Part shown: positions 17,275 through 26,584 of the stretch, in pieces
Numbering within the stretch: the first letter of the stretch is position 1
How the letters are laid out: each line of letters opens with the position of its first letter
Assembly: GCF_001553565.1 (NCBI RefSeq)
Contig: NZ_CP014228.1
Location: forward strand, 620,001-684,000
DNA length: 64,000 bases
Direction: 5' to 3'
Source: Actinomyces radicidentis
GTDB taxonomy: Bacteria > Actinomycetota > Actinomycetes > Actinomycetales > Actinomycetaceae
The notes under the pieces: model-generated
The model's input: only the letters and a program-made list of their open reading frames with translations
Told to the model about the DNA's origin: nothing
Databases searched by the model: none
Position numbers and translations under genes: made by a program

Positions 17275-18153
17275 CCGGACCAGCTCGCAGCGCTCGACGC
17301 CATCGCCACCCACGGCACCTTCGAGGCGGCCGCCCGCTCGCTGGGAGTCTCCACCTCCGCGGTGAGCCAGCGGGTCCGGGCGCTGGAGGCCTCGCTCGGC
17401 CGAATCCTCGTCAGCCGCGGGACGCCGTCCACGATGACCGACGACGGCGCCGTCGTCCTGCGCTACGCCCGGCAGCAGGCGCTCCTCGCTCAGGAGATGG
17501 CGGGCGAGCTCGAGCTCGAGCCGACCGACGGTGAAGCGCCGGGAGCCTCGACGGCGCCGGTGCGCCCCTCGGTCGCCGTCAACGCGGACTCCCTCCAGAC
17601 CTGGTTCACCGGGCTGCTCAGGCGGGCCGCGGATCGCGACGTCGTGCTCGAGCTCGTCGTCGCCGACGAGAAGCGGACCGCCGAGCTCCTGCGCTCGGGC
17701 CGCGTCATGTGCGCGGTTTCCACGACCGGCGCCCGCGTGGCCGGTTGCCGCGCGACCCGGCTCGGGACGCTGCGCTACACGCCCTCGATCGCGCCGGCGC
17801 TGCTGGAGCGGACGCGGCGCACCCTCGGTCACGAGCCGACAGCCGGCGACCTGCCGACCGTCCGCTTCGACGCGGACGACGACCTCCAGGACCTCGCGCT
17901 CGCAGCGGCCGGTCTCCCGCCGCAGCGACCACGGGCCCTCGTCCCGACCGCGGCGGGCTTCGCGGCGGCCATCGAGGCGGGCCTCGGCTGGGGCATGCTC
18001 CCGCCGGGCCAGCTCGCGGCGCACCCGACCCTCGCAGCGGTGCCCGGGCTGGAGCCGGTGGACCGCGAGCTCTTCTGGCACCGCTGGTCGATCACCTCAC
18101 CAAGCCTCGACGCCCTCAGCGACGACGTCGCCGAGGCCTTCGCAGCCAAGTGA
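17254..18153 (+). CDS. ArgP/LysG-type LysR-family regulator
   Basis: A 299-residue LysR regulator of the ArgP (LysG/IciA) group. The HTH reads FEAARSLGVSTSAVSQRV-like at about residues 22-41, followed by RALEASLGRILVSR. An effector domain occupies the rest, including SPTAAGFAAAIEAGLGWGMLP-type sequence near the C-terminus. LysG-type regulators bind lysine or arginine and activate the adjacent lysE-type exporter, which is divergent here. The GTG at 17254 is used; ATG 17269 (MHPDQLAALD) is an equally plausible start by comparison with LysG. Confidence 0.92.
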   Translation: MKTSFMHPDQLAALDAIATHGTFEAAARSLGVSTSAVSQRVRALEASLGRILVSRGTPSTMTDDGAVVLRYARQQALLAQEMAGELELEPTDGEAPGASTAPVRPSVAVNADSLQTWFTGLLRRAADRDVVLELVVADEKRTAELLRSGRVMCAVSTTGARVAGCRATRLGTLRYTPSIAPALLERTRRTLGHEPTAGDLPTVRFDADDDLQDLALAAAGLPPQRPRALVPTAAGFAAAIEAGLGWGMLPPGQLAAHPTLAAVPGLEPVDRELFWHRWSITSPSLDALSDDVAEAFAAK

Positions 18154-18469
18154 GGCGCGCGCTGCACACGCGAGCGAACGTGGCCCGCGGGATACCGCGG
18201 TCCAGCTGTGACGCCCCGGGTCTCCCGCGTGCATCCAGCCTGCCGTTGCACACGGGAGGCATCGATCGCCCCACCCATCACAGGAGAAGGCCCGGATTGC
18301 TGCGCCGACGGGGCGACTCGCGTGTGCAAGGGGCGCCGGCACAGCATCGAGCACGCCTCTCGAGGTGCTCCGAGACCACGCGCCCCGTCCGCACGCCGGG
18401 GAACGGCACCCGGTCCGCCGGATGCGCACCAGGTCACGCCAGCTCGGAGCGCAGGATGCCCGGCGTGGA
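18154..18469. other. Intergenic stretch without a convincing gene
   Basis: 316 bases between the LysR regulator and the convergent DUF4287 gene. Short open frames lack ribosome sites or recognisable domains. I see no strong hairpin or repeat. Confidence 0.5.
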
Positions 18470-19069
18470 CTAGTTCTGCTCCCAGGCGGCCCGCAGGAGA
18501 GGCTCGAGAGAGCGGGCCAGCTCGGACGGGTCGGCAGCTGCGCCGTCCTCGCCGACCGGCGCCACCTGGATGACATGGGTCGCCTGCGCGAAGCCCTTCG
18601 CGGGCTCGAGCCGCGCGTCCTCGGGGACGGCGTCGCGGAACCGGAAGCCGACCTTGAGCCGCCCGTAGGAGCCGGGGCCGACGGTCACGAACTGCGAGTG
18701 GTGGACGAGCGGGACGTAGGTGCCGCGCCCCTGCGCCTCGACGTCGCCGAGCGTGCAGGCCGCCTCGACGACGGCGTCGTGCAGCGGCCGGGCGGCGGCC
18801 TTCCCCCCGGCGTACATCGCCTCCGTGTACTCCTCGACGGTGGGCGGCTCCCAGCCGGCCGCGCGGGCGGCGTCGGCGACCGCCCACTGCGAGTTCTGCG
18901 CCATCCCGTGCTCGGACTTGAGCCAGGCGCGCACGGCCTTCTGGTCGAGGACGTCGAAGGCGCCGGTGGCGGCCTGGGCCTGGACGGCCTCGCCCCACTG
19001 CTCGAGGCTGCGGCCGGTGCGCTCCGCGAGGGTGGCGGAGACGGCGGCCATCATGTCGCTGGGTTCCAT
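18470..19069 (-). CDS. DUF4287/DUF5655 domain protein
   Basis: A 199-residue cytoplasmic protein. The N-terminal 75 residues match DUF4287 (ERTGRSLEQWGE and KSEHGMAQNSQWAVAD). The C-terminal half resembles DUF5655 (FVTVGPGSYGRLKVGFRF, HVIQV), a small beta-rich domain also found beside nucleic-acid-related proteins. No enzyme motif is visible and the function is unknown. ATG 19069 follows GGGAGGA-type purines on its strand. It is divergent from the ABC-class ATPase with only 38 bases between starts. Confidence 0.8.
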   Translation of the reverse strand: MEPSDMMAAVSATLAERTGRSLEQWGEAVQAQAATGAFDVLDQKAVRAWLKSEHGMAQNSQWAVADAARAAGWEPPTVEEYTEAMYAGGKAAARPLHDAVVEAACTLGDVEAQGRGTYVPLVHHSQFVTVGPGSYGRLKVGFRFRDAVPEDARLEPAKGFAQATHVIQVAPVGEDGAAADPSELARSLEPLLRAAWEQN

Positions 19070-19107
19070 GGGAGGAGTGTGCCGCAGCCTGTGCCAGGAT
19101 CGGCGCC

Positions 19108-21174
19108 ATGAGTGGATACGACGACAGGGAGCCCCACGGATCGGGACACCGCGGGCGCGATGACGGGCGCTTGGGCGGGCGCGGCTACGACGGCGCGCGG
19201 AGCGGGAGTCGGGACGGCGATCGCGGCTACCGGGGTCGCGGCGGCAACGGCGGCGGGTACCGAGGTGGTCGCGACGACCGCCACTCGGGGAGACACGGCG
19301 GCTACGGCAACGGCTACCAGGACCGCGGACGGCGCCGGGACTACGACGACGAGCCCCGCGAGGGCGCGCTCAGCGACCTCGTCGGCCACCTCCACGCCCT
19401 CGACTCGCGCTCCTACGCCGCCTACAAGGCGATCGTCGGTAGGTACGAGGCACCGGAAGGCTGGGCGCTCGTCATCGACCGCGTCCAGCCGGACCCCTAC
19501 GCGCCGCCGAGCCGCGTCCACCTCGAGGTGCCGCTGAGCGTGCCGGGCCTCGCCGTGCTCACCGCGGAGGACCTGCTCTCGACGCGCGACCGGCGGATCG
19601 CCGTGGGCGACTTCCTCACGCGGGAGCTGCACGCCGCCTTCCGCGGGACGGCGCTGTCCATCGCCTCGCCGGGCCAGGAGATCCTCGAGCGCTCCAGCGT
19701 CCTCGTCGTCGCCGACGGCGACGGCGACGGCGACGGCGACGAGCGTGAGGCCGGCGACGACGCGACCGACGCACGGTCCGACGGCGCCGCCGCGAGCGCC
19801 GCCTCCCTCGAGATCCGCGCCCGCCTGGCCCTGCCTGCTCGCGGCCGCTCCATCCAGGGCCGTGAGGCCGCCCGGATCGTCAGCCTCGACCTGCCGCGCG
19901 CCCTGGACACGGCCCTTGACCTCAGCGGGAAGCGCGCCGAGCGCCTGCGCGCCCACCTCGCCGCCCTCGAGGACCACCGGGCGCTCACCCGCGCCGTCGA
20001 GTCGAACGGCTGGGTGGCCTTCCTCGCCGACGGCTCCCTCCTCCCCCGCCGGTCCGGCGTCTCCGACGAGCCCATGCGCTCGGGCGCCGTAGCGCTCACC
20101 GCCCCGGAGTCCCTCGCCGCCTCGGTGACACTGCCCCACGCGGGCGCGGTGCGCGGAACCGTCATCGGCGCGGGCGTCACCCTCGTCGTCGGCGGCGGCT
20201 ACCACGGCAAGTCCACGCTGCTCACCGCGATCGAGCGGGGCGTCTACCCGCACGTGCCCGGGGACGGCCGCGAGCTCGTCGCCACCGCGCCGAGCGCCGT
20301 CAAGGTCCGGGCCGCCGACGGCCGCGCCGTCACCGGCGTCGACCTCACGCCCTTCATCTCGCACCTGCCCGGCGGGCGCGACACGGCCTCCTTCACGACG
20401 AAGAACGCCTCCGGCTCCACCTCGCAGGCCGCCTCGATCATCGAGGCGGTGGAGGCCGGCGCGAGCGCGCTGCTGCTCGACGAGGACACCTCGGCCACGA
20501 ACCTGCTCATCCGCGACGCCCGCATGCGCGAGCTCGTCGCCGCCGAGCGCGAGCCGATCACGCCGCTCGTCGACCGCGTCTCCGCCCTGGCGGAGGACCG
20601 GGGAGTCTCGACGGTGCTCGTCATGGGCGGCTCCGGGGACTACCTCGACGTCGCCGACCGCGTCCTCCTCATGGACTCCTACCGTCTCGAGGACGCCACC
20701 GAGCGGGCGCACGAGGTCGCGGCCGCCTCCCCGCGCGAGGCGACGGCGCTGACCGGTTTCGGTGAGGCGGCGGGCCGCGTCCCCCTGCCGGGGCTCGACG
20801 ACGCCGACCGGCGCGGCCCGGTCAAGGTCCGCTCCCGCGGGACGGAGGCACTGAGCCTGGACCGCGAGGAGATCGACGTCTCCGATGTGGCGGGGATCGT
20901 CGACCCGGGCCAGGCGGAGGCGATCGCCCGGGCGCTGCGCGCGCTGCTCGAGCGTCGCTTCGACGGCGAGTCGACGCTCACCGAGTGCCTCGAGGACCTC
21001 GACGCGCTGCTCGACGACGAGGGCCTCGACGCGCTGGGCGGCCGCACCGAGCGCCCCGCCTTCCTGACGCGCCCGCGGGCGGTCGACGTCGCCGCGGCGG
21101 TCAACCGGTACCGGAGCCTCGAGCTCGCCGAGTCGGGCGAGGACGACGACGTGGCGGAGACCGAGACGGTCTGA
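19108..21174 (+). CDS. ABC-class ATPase with RG-rich N-terminus
   Basis: A 688-residue member of the predicted ABC_ATPase family (Pfam ABC_ATPase, DUF-type). The first 85 residues are a low-complexity Arg/Gly/Tyr/Asp tail like RNA-binding RGG regions. The ATPase core has P-loop GGGYHGKSTLL at about residue 361, then GVYPHVPGDGRE, DEDTSATNLLIRDARM and MGGSGDYLDVADRVLLMDSY, the family signatures replacing normal ABC signature motifs. The C-terminal 150 residues are a conserved helical domain. No partner permease is nearby and the family has no settled function. The ATG at 19108 is used; ribosome-site support is weak. Confidence 0.88.
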   Translation: MSGYDDREPHGSGHRGRDDGRLGGRGYDGARSGSRDGDRGYRGRGGNGGGYRGGRDDRHSGRHGGYGNGYQDRGRRRDYDDEPREGALSDLVGHLHALDSRSYAAYKAIVGRYEAPEGWALVIDRVQPDPYAPPSRVHLEVPLSVPGLAVLTAEDLLSTRDRRIAVGDFLTRELHAAFRGTALSIASPGQEILERSSVLVVADGDGDGDGDEREAGDDATDARSDGAAASAASLEIRARLALPARGRSIQGREAARIVSLDLPRALDTALDLSGKRAERLRAHLAALEDHRALTRAVESNGWVAFLADGSLLPRRSGVSDEPMRSGAVALTAPESLAASVTLPHAGAVRGTVIGAGVTLVVGGGYHGKSTLLTAIERGVYPHVPGDGRELVATAPSAVKVRAADGRAVTGVDLTPFISHLPGGRDTASFTTKNASGSTSQAASIIEAVEAGASALLLDEDTSATNLLIRDARMRELVAAEREPITPLVDRVSALAEDRGVSTVLVMGGSGDYLDVADRVLLMDSYRLEDATERAHEVAAASPREATALTGFGEAAGRVPLPGLDDADRRGPVKVRSRGTEALSLDREEIDVSDVAGIVDPGQAEAIARALRALLERRFDGESTLTECLEDLDALLDDEGLDALGGRTERPAFLTRPRAVDVAAAVNRYRSLELAESGEDDDVAETETV

Positions 21175-21237
21175 GCACCACGCGCCGTCGGCGCGGCGCA
21201 ACGACGGCCTCCCCCGCCCCAGCTCCTAGCCGCACGA

Positions 21238-21279
21238 CGAACCGGCCCGCCGCCCCGAGAGGGGTGGCGGGCCGGTTCG
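21238..21279. terminator. Bidirectional hairpin between ATPase and FMN reductase genes
   Basis: A 19-bp inverted repeat (21238-21256 and 21261-21279, one G-T pair) with a GAGA loop lies between two convergent stops. Confidence 0.8.
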
Positions 21280-21324
21280 GGCTGTCTGGGCGGCGGCGCC
21301 TCGACGCCGGGAGCTCTCAGCGGC

Positions 21325-21879
21325 TCAGCGCAGGGTGGCAAGGGCGCCGTCGAGGGCGACCATCGAGGAGACCATGGTGGGGACCTCGGCGTCGTGGAAG
21401 TCGGCCGGGGCGAACTCGCTCATGTTCTTGAAGTCGCTGGCGAGGTGGAGGTTGACCTGCTCGCGGACGACGCCGGTGGTGAAGGTGGCGAGGATCTGGC
21501 GCAGGTGCTCGATCGGGCGGTGGCCAGCGGAGAAGGAGTAGGCGACGAGGCCGACGGTCTTGTTCGCGAGGGTGGCCGGGGAGATGAAGTCGATGGCGTT
21601 CTTGAGGGCGCCGGGGATGGAGTGGTTGTACTCGGGGGTGACGATGATGTAGCCGTCGTAGGCGGCGAGGGTCTCGTTCCACTCGACGGCGGTCGGGTCC
21701 TGCGCGGGGCGCATGGCGGTCGGGTAGTCCTCAGCGAAGAGCGGGAGGTTGAAGTCGGCGACGCGGACGACGTCGACCTGGACGCCCTCAACGGTGTTGG
21801 CCTTCTCGGCGACCCAGTCGGCGACGGGACGGCCGACGGAGGCGGGGCGGACGGAGGCTGAGATGATGGCGATCTTCAT
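21325..21879 (-). CDS. NADPH-dependent FMN reductase family protein
   Basis: A 184-residue flavodoxin-like reductase. The phosphate-binding loop is ISASVRPASVGR (residues 6-17) and the flavin-contact motif is TPEYNHSIPGALKNAIDF. Such enzymes reduce FMN, quinones or azo compounds with NAD(P)H, often in redox stress. ATG 21879 is chosen because AAGGAGCTC lies just upstream and MKIAIISAS is the family start; the longer frame would add an unrelated leader. A promoter and a palindromic operator lie 25-70 bases upstream, suggesting repression by an HxlR/DUF24-type redox regulator that is not in this window. Confidence 0.92.
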   Translation of the reverse strand: MKIAIISASVRPASVGRPVADWVAEKANTVEGVQVDVVRVADFNLPLFAEDYPTAMRPAQDPTAVEWNETLAAYDGYIIVTPEYNHSIPGALKNAIDFISPATLANKTVGLVAYSFSAGHRPIEHLRQILATFTTGVVREQVNLHLASDFKNMSEFAPADFHDAEVPTMVSSMVALDGALATLR

Positions 21880-21903
21880 GGAGAGCTCCTTGCAGGGAAC
21901 GAA

Positions 21904-21923
21904 GTACTTGAGACGTGAAGTAC
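21904..21923 (-). promoter_or_regulatory. GTACTT-N8-AAGTAC operator of the FMN reductase gene
   Basis: A perfect palindrome, GTACTT-N8-AAGTAC. On the reverse strand, a TTGTTG -35 and TACGGT -10 (18-bp spacing, roughly 21922-21950) run directly into it, so a protein bound here would block the transcript start. YodB-type (HxlR/DUF24) regulators of azoreductase and nitroreductase genes are known to use TACT-N7-AGTA sites, which this resembles. Confidence 0.65.
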
Positions 21924-22038
21924 CGTAGGGGAGAAGTAGATGATTCAACAAAGTCTCAGCCCATGATTCGCGACACAGTGATGACCCCAGCCTCTCAGTC
22001 CCCGCTCAGTCGGCCGCCCGCATCCAGCGCAAACGCAC

Positions 22039-22088
22039 CGAGATCGGGACATCCTGACCTCGAGATCGGGGCACCCTGCTCGCTGAGC
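22039..22088 (+). repeat. 50-bp element, copy 1, downstream of ilvA
   Basis: This segment matches the reverse complement of 23760-23809 at 46 of 50 positions. It is made of two near-repeats of GAGATCGGGACATCCTG around a CTCGAG centre. It lies 39 bases beyond the ilvA stop. Confidence 0.75.
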
Positions 22089-22126
22089 TCGGTCGGGACC
22101 TGTCGCGCGGCCTCCCGGCGCCGCCG

Positions 22127-23680
22127 TCAGTGCGACAGGAAGAAACGCGCGGACGGGTCCTCCGTCTCCTCGTGGTACGCGTAGCCGAGACGGTCCATGT
22201 GCTCGGTCAGCTCGCCGTCGTCGGCGCCCGCCTCGAAGGCGCAGAGGATCCGCCCGTAGTCGGCACCGTCCGTGCGGTAGTGGAAGAGCGTGATGTTCCA
22301 GCGGGTCCCGAGCACCTCGAGGAAGCGGACGAGAGCGCCCGGCGCCTCCGGGAACTCGACGCTGAAGAGCCGCTCGGCCAACCCTGCCGGCGCGCGCCCG
22401 CCGATCATCGAGCGCACGTGCACCTTGGCGAGCTCGTCCTCGGTCAGGTCGACGACGCCGTAGCCGGCCCTCTCGAGGTCCGCGACGATCCCGGTGCTCT
22501 CCTCCCGGCCGCGCGTGAGCCGCACACCGACGAAGATCCTCGCCGGCGCGCCGTCGTCGGCCGCACCCACGCGGTAGTTGAACTCCGTGACGGCCCGTCC
22601 GCCGAGGACCGAGGCGAAGCGCAGGAACTCTCCCTGCTCCTCGGGGATGGTGACGCCGAGGATCGCCTCACGCTGCTCACCGATCTCACTTCGCTCCGAG
22701 ATGTAGCGCAGCTGGTGGAAGTTGAGGTTGGCGCCCGACAGGACGCAGGCGAGGCGCTCCCCGGCGAGCTCGTGCTCGGCCACGTACTTCTTGAGGCCCG
22801 CGAGCGCGATGGCGCCGGAGGGCTCGGGCACGGCGCGGACGTCCTCGAAGAGGTCGCGCACGGCGGCGGAGGTCTCGTCGGAGGAGACGGTGACGACGTC
22901 GTCGAGGAGCGCGGAGCAGACGCGGAAGGTCTCGTCGCCGATGCGGCGCACGGCGACGCCCTCCGCGAAGAGGCCGACCCGCTCCAGGGTGACGGGCTCG
23001 CCGGCGTCGAGGGCGGCGCTGAGGCAGGCGGACTCCTCGTGCTCGACGCCGATGACGGCGACGTGCGGCATGAGGGCCTTGATGAGGACGGCGACCCCGG
23101 AGACGAGGCCGCCGCCGCCGACGGGCACGAAGACGCGGTCCAGCTCGGCGTCCTGCTGGATGAGCTCGAGGCCGATCGTGCCCTGGCCGGCGATGACGTG
23201 GGGGTCGTCGAAGGGCGGGATGAAGGTGAGGCCCTCGGCGTCGGCGAGGCGGACGGCCTCGGCCTTGGCGGCGTCGAAGTTGTCGCCGGAGAGGACCACC
23301 TCGCCGCCGAGCGCACGGACGGCGTCGACCTTGATGCGCGGGGTGACGGTCGGCATGACGATGGTGGCGGTGACGCCGAGGAGGCTCGCGGAGCGGGCGA
23401 CTCCCTGGGCGTGGTTGCCGGCGGACGCCGTGATGACGCCGCGGGCGCGCTGCAAGTCGGAGAGGGCGTGCATGGCGTTGTAGGCGCCGCGGATCTTGAA
23501 GGAGTGGACGGCCTGGAGGTCCTCGCGCTTGACAGCGACGCGGTTGCCGAGGCGGGCCGAGAGGGCGGGCATCTCCTGGAGGGGCGTGTGCTCGGCGGCC
23601 TCGTACACGGGGGCCTTGAGGACCTCCCGCAGGTAGGTCGCGGAGTCCCAGTCGGTGCCGTTGCTCGTCAGCTCGTTCAC
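22127..23680 (-). CDS. ilvA: Threonine dehydratase, biosynthetic
   Basis: A 517-residue PLP enzyme that turns threonine into 2-oxobutanoate, the first step of isoleucine synthesis. PLP-binding Lys62 is in HSFKIRGAYN and the phosphate loop is VGGGGLVSG (188-191). The C-terminal part (from about 330) holds two ACT-like domains for isoleucine/valine regulation (REAILGVTIPEEQGEFLRF and RLFSVEFPEAPGALVRFLEV), so this is the long, biosynthetic form. The start used is GTG/ATG at 23680 with purine-rich upstream. ilvD is 138 bases upstream on the same strand. The gene is bracketed by inverted 50-bp elements. Confidence 0.96.
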   Translation of the reverse strand: MNELTSNGTDWDSATYLREVLKAPVYEAAEHTPLQEMPALSARLGNRVAVKREDLQAVHSFKIRGAYNAMHALSDLQRARGVITASAGNHAQGVARSASLLGVTATIVMPTVTPRIKVDAVRALGGEVVLSGDNFDAAKAEAVRLADAEGLTFIPPFDDPHVIAGQGTIGLELIQQDAELDRVFVPVGGGGLVSGVAVLIKALMPHVAVIGVEHEESACLSAALDAGEPVTLERVGLFAEGVAVRRIGDETFRVCSALLDDVVTVSSDETSAAVRDLFEDVRAVPEPSGAIALAGLKKYVAEHELAGERLACVLSGANLNFHQLRYISERSEIGEQREAILGVTIPEEQGEFLRFASVLGGRAVTEFNYRVGAADDGAPARIFVGVRLTRGREESTGIVADLERAGYGVVDLTEDELAKVHVRSMIGGRAPAGLAERLFSVEFPEAPGALVRFLEVLGTRWNITLFHYRTDGADYGRILCAFEAGADDGELTEHMDRLGYAYHEETEDPSARFFLSH

Positions 23681-23759
23681 GGCGCCCAGGGTAGTCGGGC
23701 GGCACGCCGGGCCGACGACACGGCGCCCCGGACCGTGGGGTCCAGCACGCCGGGCGCTC

Positions 23760-23809
23760 GCTCACCGAGCAGGATGTCCCGATCTCGAGATCAGGATGTC
23801 CCGATCTCG
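23760..23809 (-). repeat. 50-bp element, copy 2, between ilvD and ilvA
   Basis: Inverted relative to copy 1 at 22039-22088, with 46 of 50 identical positions. It begins 10 bases beyond the ilvD stop and about 80 bases before the ilvA start. The GATCTCGAGATC centre is a perfect 12-bp palindrome. Confidence 0.75.
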
Positions 23810-23818
23810 GCGGGGAGC

Positions 23819-25705
23819 TCAGAAGCGCGGGAGCTTGGTGACGTCGCGGACGGCACCGACGTCGGCGCTGGTCGCGAGCATCGCGTAGGCGCGCAGGGCC
23901 GTCGAGATCTTGCGCGGGCGACTCACGTGCGGGCTCCACGCGTCGTCCCCGCGCTCCTCCTCGGCGGCGCGGCGGCGGGCGATCTCCGCCTCGTCCACCT
24001 TGAGCTCGATGCTGCGGTTCGGGATGTCGATCTCGATGCGGTCGCCGGTCTCGACCAGACCGATGAGGCCCCCCGCGGCCGCCTCCGGGGAGACGTGGCC
24101 GATGGACAGGCCCGAGGTGCCGCCGGAGAAGCGGCCGTCGGTGATGAGGGCGCACTCCTTACCGAGGTGCATCGACTTGATGTACGTGGTCGGGTACAGC
24201 ATCTCCTGCATGCCCGGGCCGCCGCGGGGTCCCTCGTGGTTGATGACGACGACGTCGCCGGCCTTGACCTTCTGGTGGAGGATGCCGTCGACGGCGTCCT
24301 CCTGGGACTCGAAGACGACGGCGTTGCCGGAGAAGGTGAGGATCGAGGCGTCGACGCCCGCGGTCTTGACGATGCAGCCCTTCTCGGCGACGTTCCCGAA
24401 GAGGACGGCGAGGCCGCCGTCCTGGGAGTAGGCGTGCTCCTTGGAGCGGATGCAGCCGTTCTCGCGGTCGGTGTCCAGGGTCTCCCAGCGGGAGGACTGG
24501 GAGAACATCTCGGTGGTGCGCACGCCCGCGGGGGCGGCGTGGTAGCGCTCGAGGATCTCAGGGGCGACGTCGGAGCCGGGGACGCCGTCGGCGCCGGGGC
24601 GGGCGATGTCGTACTGGGCGAGCTCCTCGGCGAGGGTCTCGTGCAGGACGTTCGTGACGGAGGTGTCGAGCAGGCCGGCGCGGTCGAGCTCGCCGAGGAT
24701 GCCCATGATGCCGCCGGCGCGGTGGCAGTCCTCGACGTGGTAGACGTTCGTCGACGGCGCGAGCCTGGACAGGTGCGGGACCTGGCGGGAGAGGCGGTCG
24801 ATGTCGGCCATCTTGAAGTCGACCTCACCCTCCTGGGCGGCGGCCAGCAGGTGCAGGACCGTGTTGGTCGAGCCGCCCATGGCGATGTCGAGGCTCATGG
24901 CGTTCTCGAAGGCGGGCTTGGTGGCGATGGAGCGCGGGAGGACGGAGGCGTCGTCGTCCTCGTAGTAGGCCTTGGTGATCTCGACGATCTGGCGGCCGGC
25001 GTCCTTGAAGAGCTCGCCGCGGTCGGAGTGGGTGGCGAGCAGGGTGCCGTTCATGGGGAGGGCGAGGCCGAGGGCCTCGGTGAGGCAGTTCATGGAGTTG
25101 GCGGTGAACATGCCGGAGCAGGAGCCGCAGGTGGGGCAGGCGAGGCGCTCGATGGCGGAGATGGTGTCATCGGAGACGGTGGGGTCGGCGGCGTCCATCA
25201 TCGCGTCGATGAGGTCGAGCTTGCGGGTGGTGCCGTCCGCGGCGGTGACCTTGCCGGACTCCATGGGGCCGCCGGAGACGAAGATCGTGGGGATGTTGAG
25301 GCGCAGGGCCGCCATGAGCATGCCGGGCGTGATCTTGTCGCAGTTGGAGATGCACACGAGGGCGTCGGCGGTGTGGGCGCCCACCATGTACTCGACCGAG
25401 TCCGCGATGAGGTCGCGGCTGGGCAGGGAGTAGAGCATGCCGTCGTGGCCCATGGCGATGCCGTCGTCCACCGCGATGGTGTTGAACTCCTTGGCGATGC
25501 CGCCGGCGGCCTCGACCTGCTCGGCGACGATCTTGCCGACGTCGCGCAGGCCGACGTGGCCGGGGACGAAGGAGGTGAAGGAGTTCGCGATCGCGATGAT
25601 CGGCTTGCCGAAGTCGCCGTCCTTGACGCCGGTGGCGCGCCAGAGGGCGCGCGCGCCGGCCATGTTCCGGCCGGAGGTGGAGGTGGCACTGCGGTACTGC
25701 GGCAT
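23819..25705 (-). CDS. ilvD: Dihydroxy-acid dehydratase
   Basis: A 628-residue IlvD that dehydrates 2,3-dihydroxy acids to the 2-keto acids of valine and isoleucine synthesis. Iron-sulfur ligands are visible in SNCDKITPG (Cys122) and [19 protein letters not shown] (Cys190, 193, 196). The [20 protein letters not shown] motif is near the C-terminus. The length and the cysteine arrangement match the E. coli-type, oxygen-sensitive [4Fe-4S] group. ATG 25705 follows AGGAGCACCC. It lies upstream of ilvA on the same strand, so both can be transcribed together. Confidence 0.97.
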   Translation of the reverse strand: MPQYRSATSTSGRNMAGARALWRATGVKDGDFGKPIIAIANSFTSFVPGHVGLRDVGKIVAEQVEAAGGIAKEFNTIAVDDGIAMGHDGMLYSLPSRDLIADSVEYMVGAHTADALVCISNCDKITPGMLMAALRLNIPTIFVSGGPMESGKVTAADGTTRKLDLIDAMMDAADPTVSDDTISAIERLACPTCGSCSGMFTANSMNCLTEALGLALPMNGTLLATHSDRGELFKDAGRQIVEITKAYYEDDDASVLPRSIATKPAFENAMSLDIAMGGSTNTVLHLLAAAQEGEVDFKMADIDRLSRQVPHLSRLAPSTNVYHVEDCHRAGGIMGILGELDRAGLLDTSVTNVLHETLAEELAQYDIARPGADGVPGSDVAPEILERYHAAPAGVRTTEMFSQSSRWETLDTDRENGCIRSKEHAYSQDGGLAVLFGNVAEKGCIVKTAGVDASILTFSGNAVVFESQEDAVDGILHQKVKAGDVVVINHEGPRGGPGMQEMLYPTTYIKSMHLGKECALITDGRFSGGTSGLSIGHVSPEAAAGGLIGLVETGDRIEIDIPNRSIELKVDEAEIARRRAAEEERGDDAWSPHVSRPRKISTALRAYAMLATSADVGAVRDVTKLPRF

Positions 25706-25848
25706 GGGTGCTCCTGACGATGTGGGTGGGTGCTGCCTCCAGGGTAGCGGCGGGGTCCGGCACCCCGGACGAGGGGTCGCTCACTGGACCCGGGGCCGAC
25801 GACGGCGCGGGCGGCGTCCGCCGGGCGCCCCTCGTCCGCCCGCGCGCG

Positions 25849-25891
25849 ACGGCGCCCCGGCGGCACCGCTGGGGGTGCGCCGGGGCGCCGT
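25849..25891 (-). terminator. Hairpin after the FKBP gene
   Basis: A near-perfect GC-rich inverted repeat of about 19 bp (25849-25867 and 25873-25891), 48 bases beyond the stop of the reverse-strand FKBP gene and upstream of ilvD. Confidence 0.7.
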
Positions 25892-25938
25892 GGGGACCGT
25901 GCCGGTCGGCTCGCCGCGACGAGCCGGCCCGGCAGGGC

Positions 25939-26346
25939 TCACATGACGCCGAGGATCTCCGTGACGAAGACGAGGGTGTCGCCGCCGCGGATGCCGGCCT
26001 GCGGGACGCCGCGGTCGCCGTAGCCGAGCTCGGAGGGGATGGACAGCAGGACACGGGAGCCGACGCGCTGGCCGACGAGGCCGTCGTCCCAGCCGCGGAT
26101 GACCATGCCGACGCCGATCTGGAAGTCGAGCGGGGCGCCGCGGTCGTAGGAGTTGTCGAAGACGTCGCCGCCCCAGGACTGCCCCAGGTAGTGGCAGACG
26201 ATGTGGTCGCCGGCCTCGACGACGTCGCCGGTGCCCTCGTCGAGCACCTGGATCTGCAGGCCCTCGGGGGCCTCGTCGGAGGGGAAGGAGAGGACGGGCT
26301 TGGTGCCCTTGGCGCCCTCGACGGACGGCATGTGCGTGTTGATCAT
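25939..26346 (-). CDS. FKBP-type peptidyl-prolyl isomerase
   Basis: A 135-residue single-domain FKBP that catalyses cis-trans isomerisation of proline bonds. The family core is GDHIVCHYLGQSWGGDVFDNSYDRG, shortened here to IVCHYLGQ, then VIRGWDDGLVGQRVGSR and IPSELGYGDRG. There is no signal peptide or lipobox, so it is cytoplasmic. The start ATG 26346 (MINTHMPSVEG) is likely; MPSVEG six codons later is an alternative, and neither has a strong ribosome site. It is separated from the Bax-inhibitor-like gene by about 240 GC-rich bases. Confidence 0.93.
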   Translation of the reverse strand: MINTHMPSVEGAKGTKPVLSFPSDEAPEGLQIQVLDEGTGDVVEAGDHIVCHYLGQSWGGDVFDNSYDRGAPLDFQIGVGMVIRGWDDGLVGQRVGSRVLLSIPSELGYGDRGVPQAGIRGGDTLVFVTEILGVM

Positions 26347-26584
26347 GCGGCCAGGCTACGGGAGGTGGCCCGCGCGCGGAACCGACGACGGCGCCCGCGC
26401 CGCCTCGTCGGCCAGGGGCGAACCGGGCGGCGCCGCGCCGGGTGCGCGGCCACCTCGTGCGCGCGGCGCCCCGTTCACGGAACGCGCCGCCGTCCCGGGC
26501 GCGCCGCAGCCCGCCGGGCACGGGGCCGGGCGGGCTGCGGGAGGGGTCGTCGGCGGGGTCTGAGGCCCCGCGGCGAGCGGCGCG

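Noticed and set aside
22130-25717. Long forward open frame opposite ilvA and ilvD
   Set aside because: The reverse-strand enzymes carry all catalytic motifs; the forward frame is low-complexity shadow coding.
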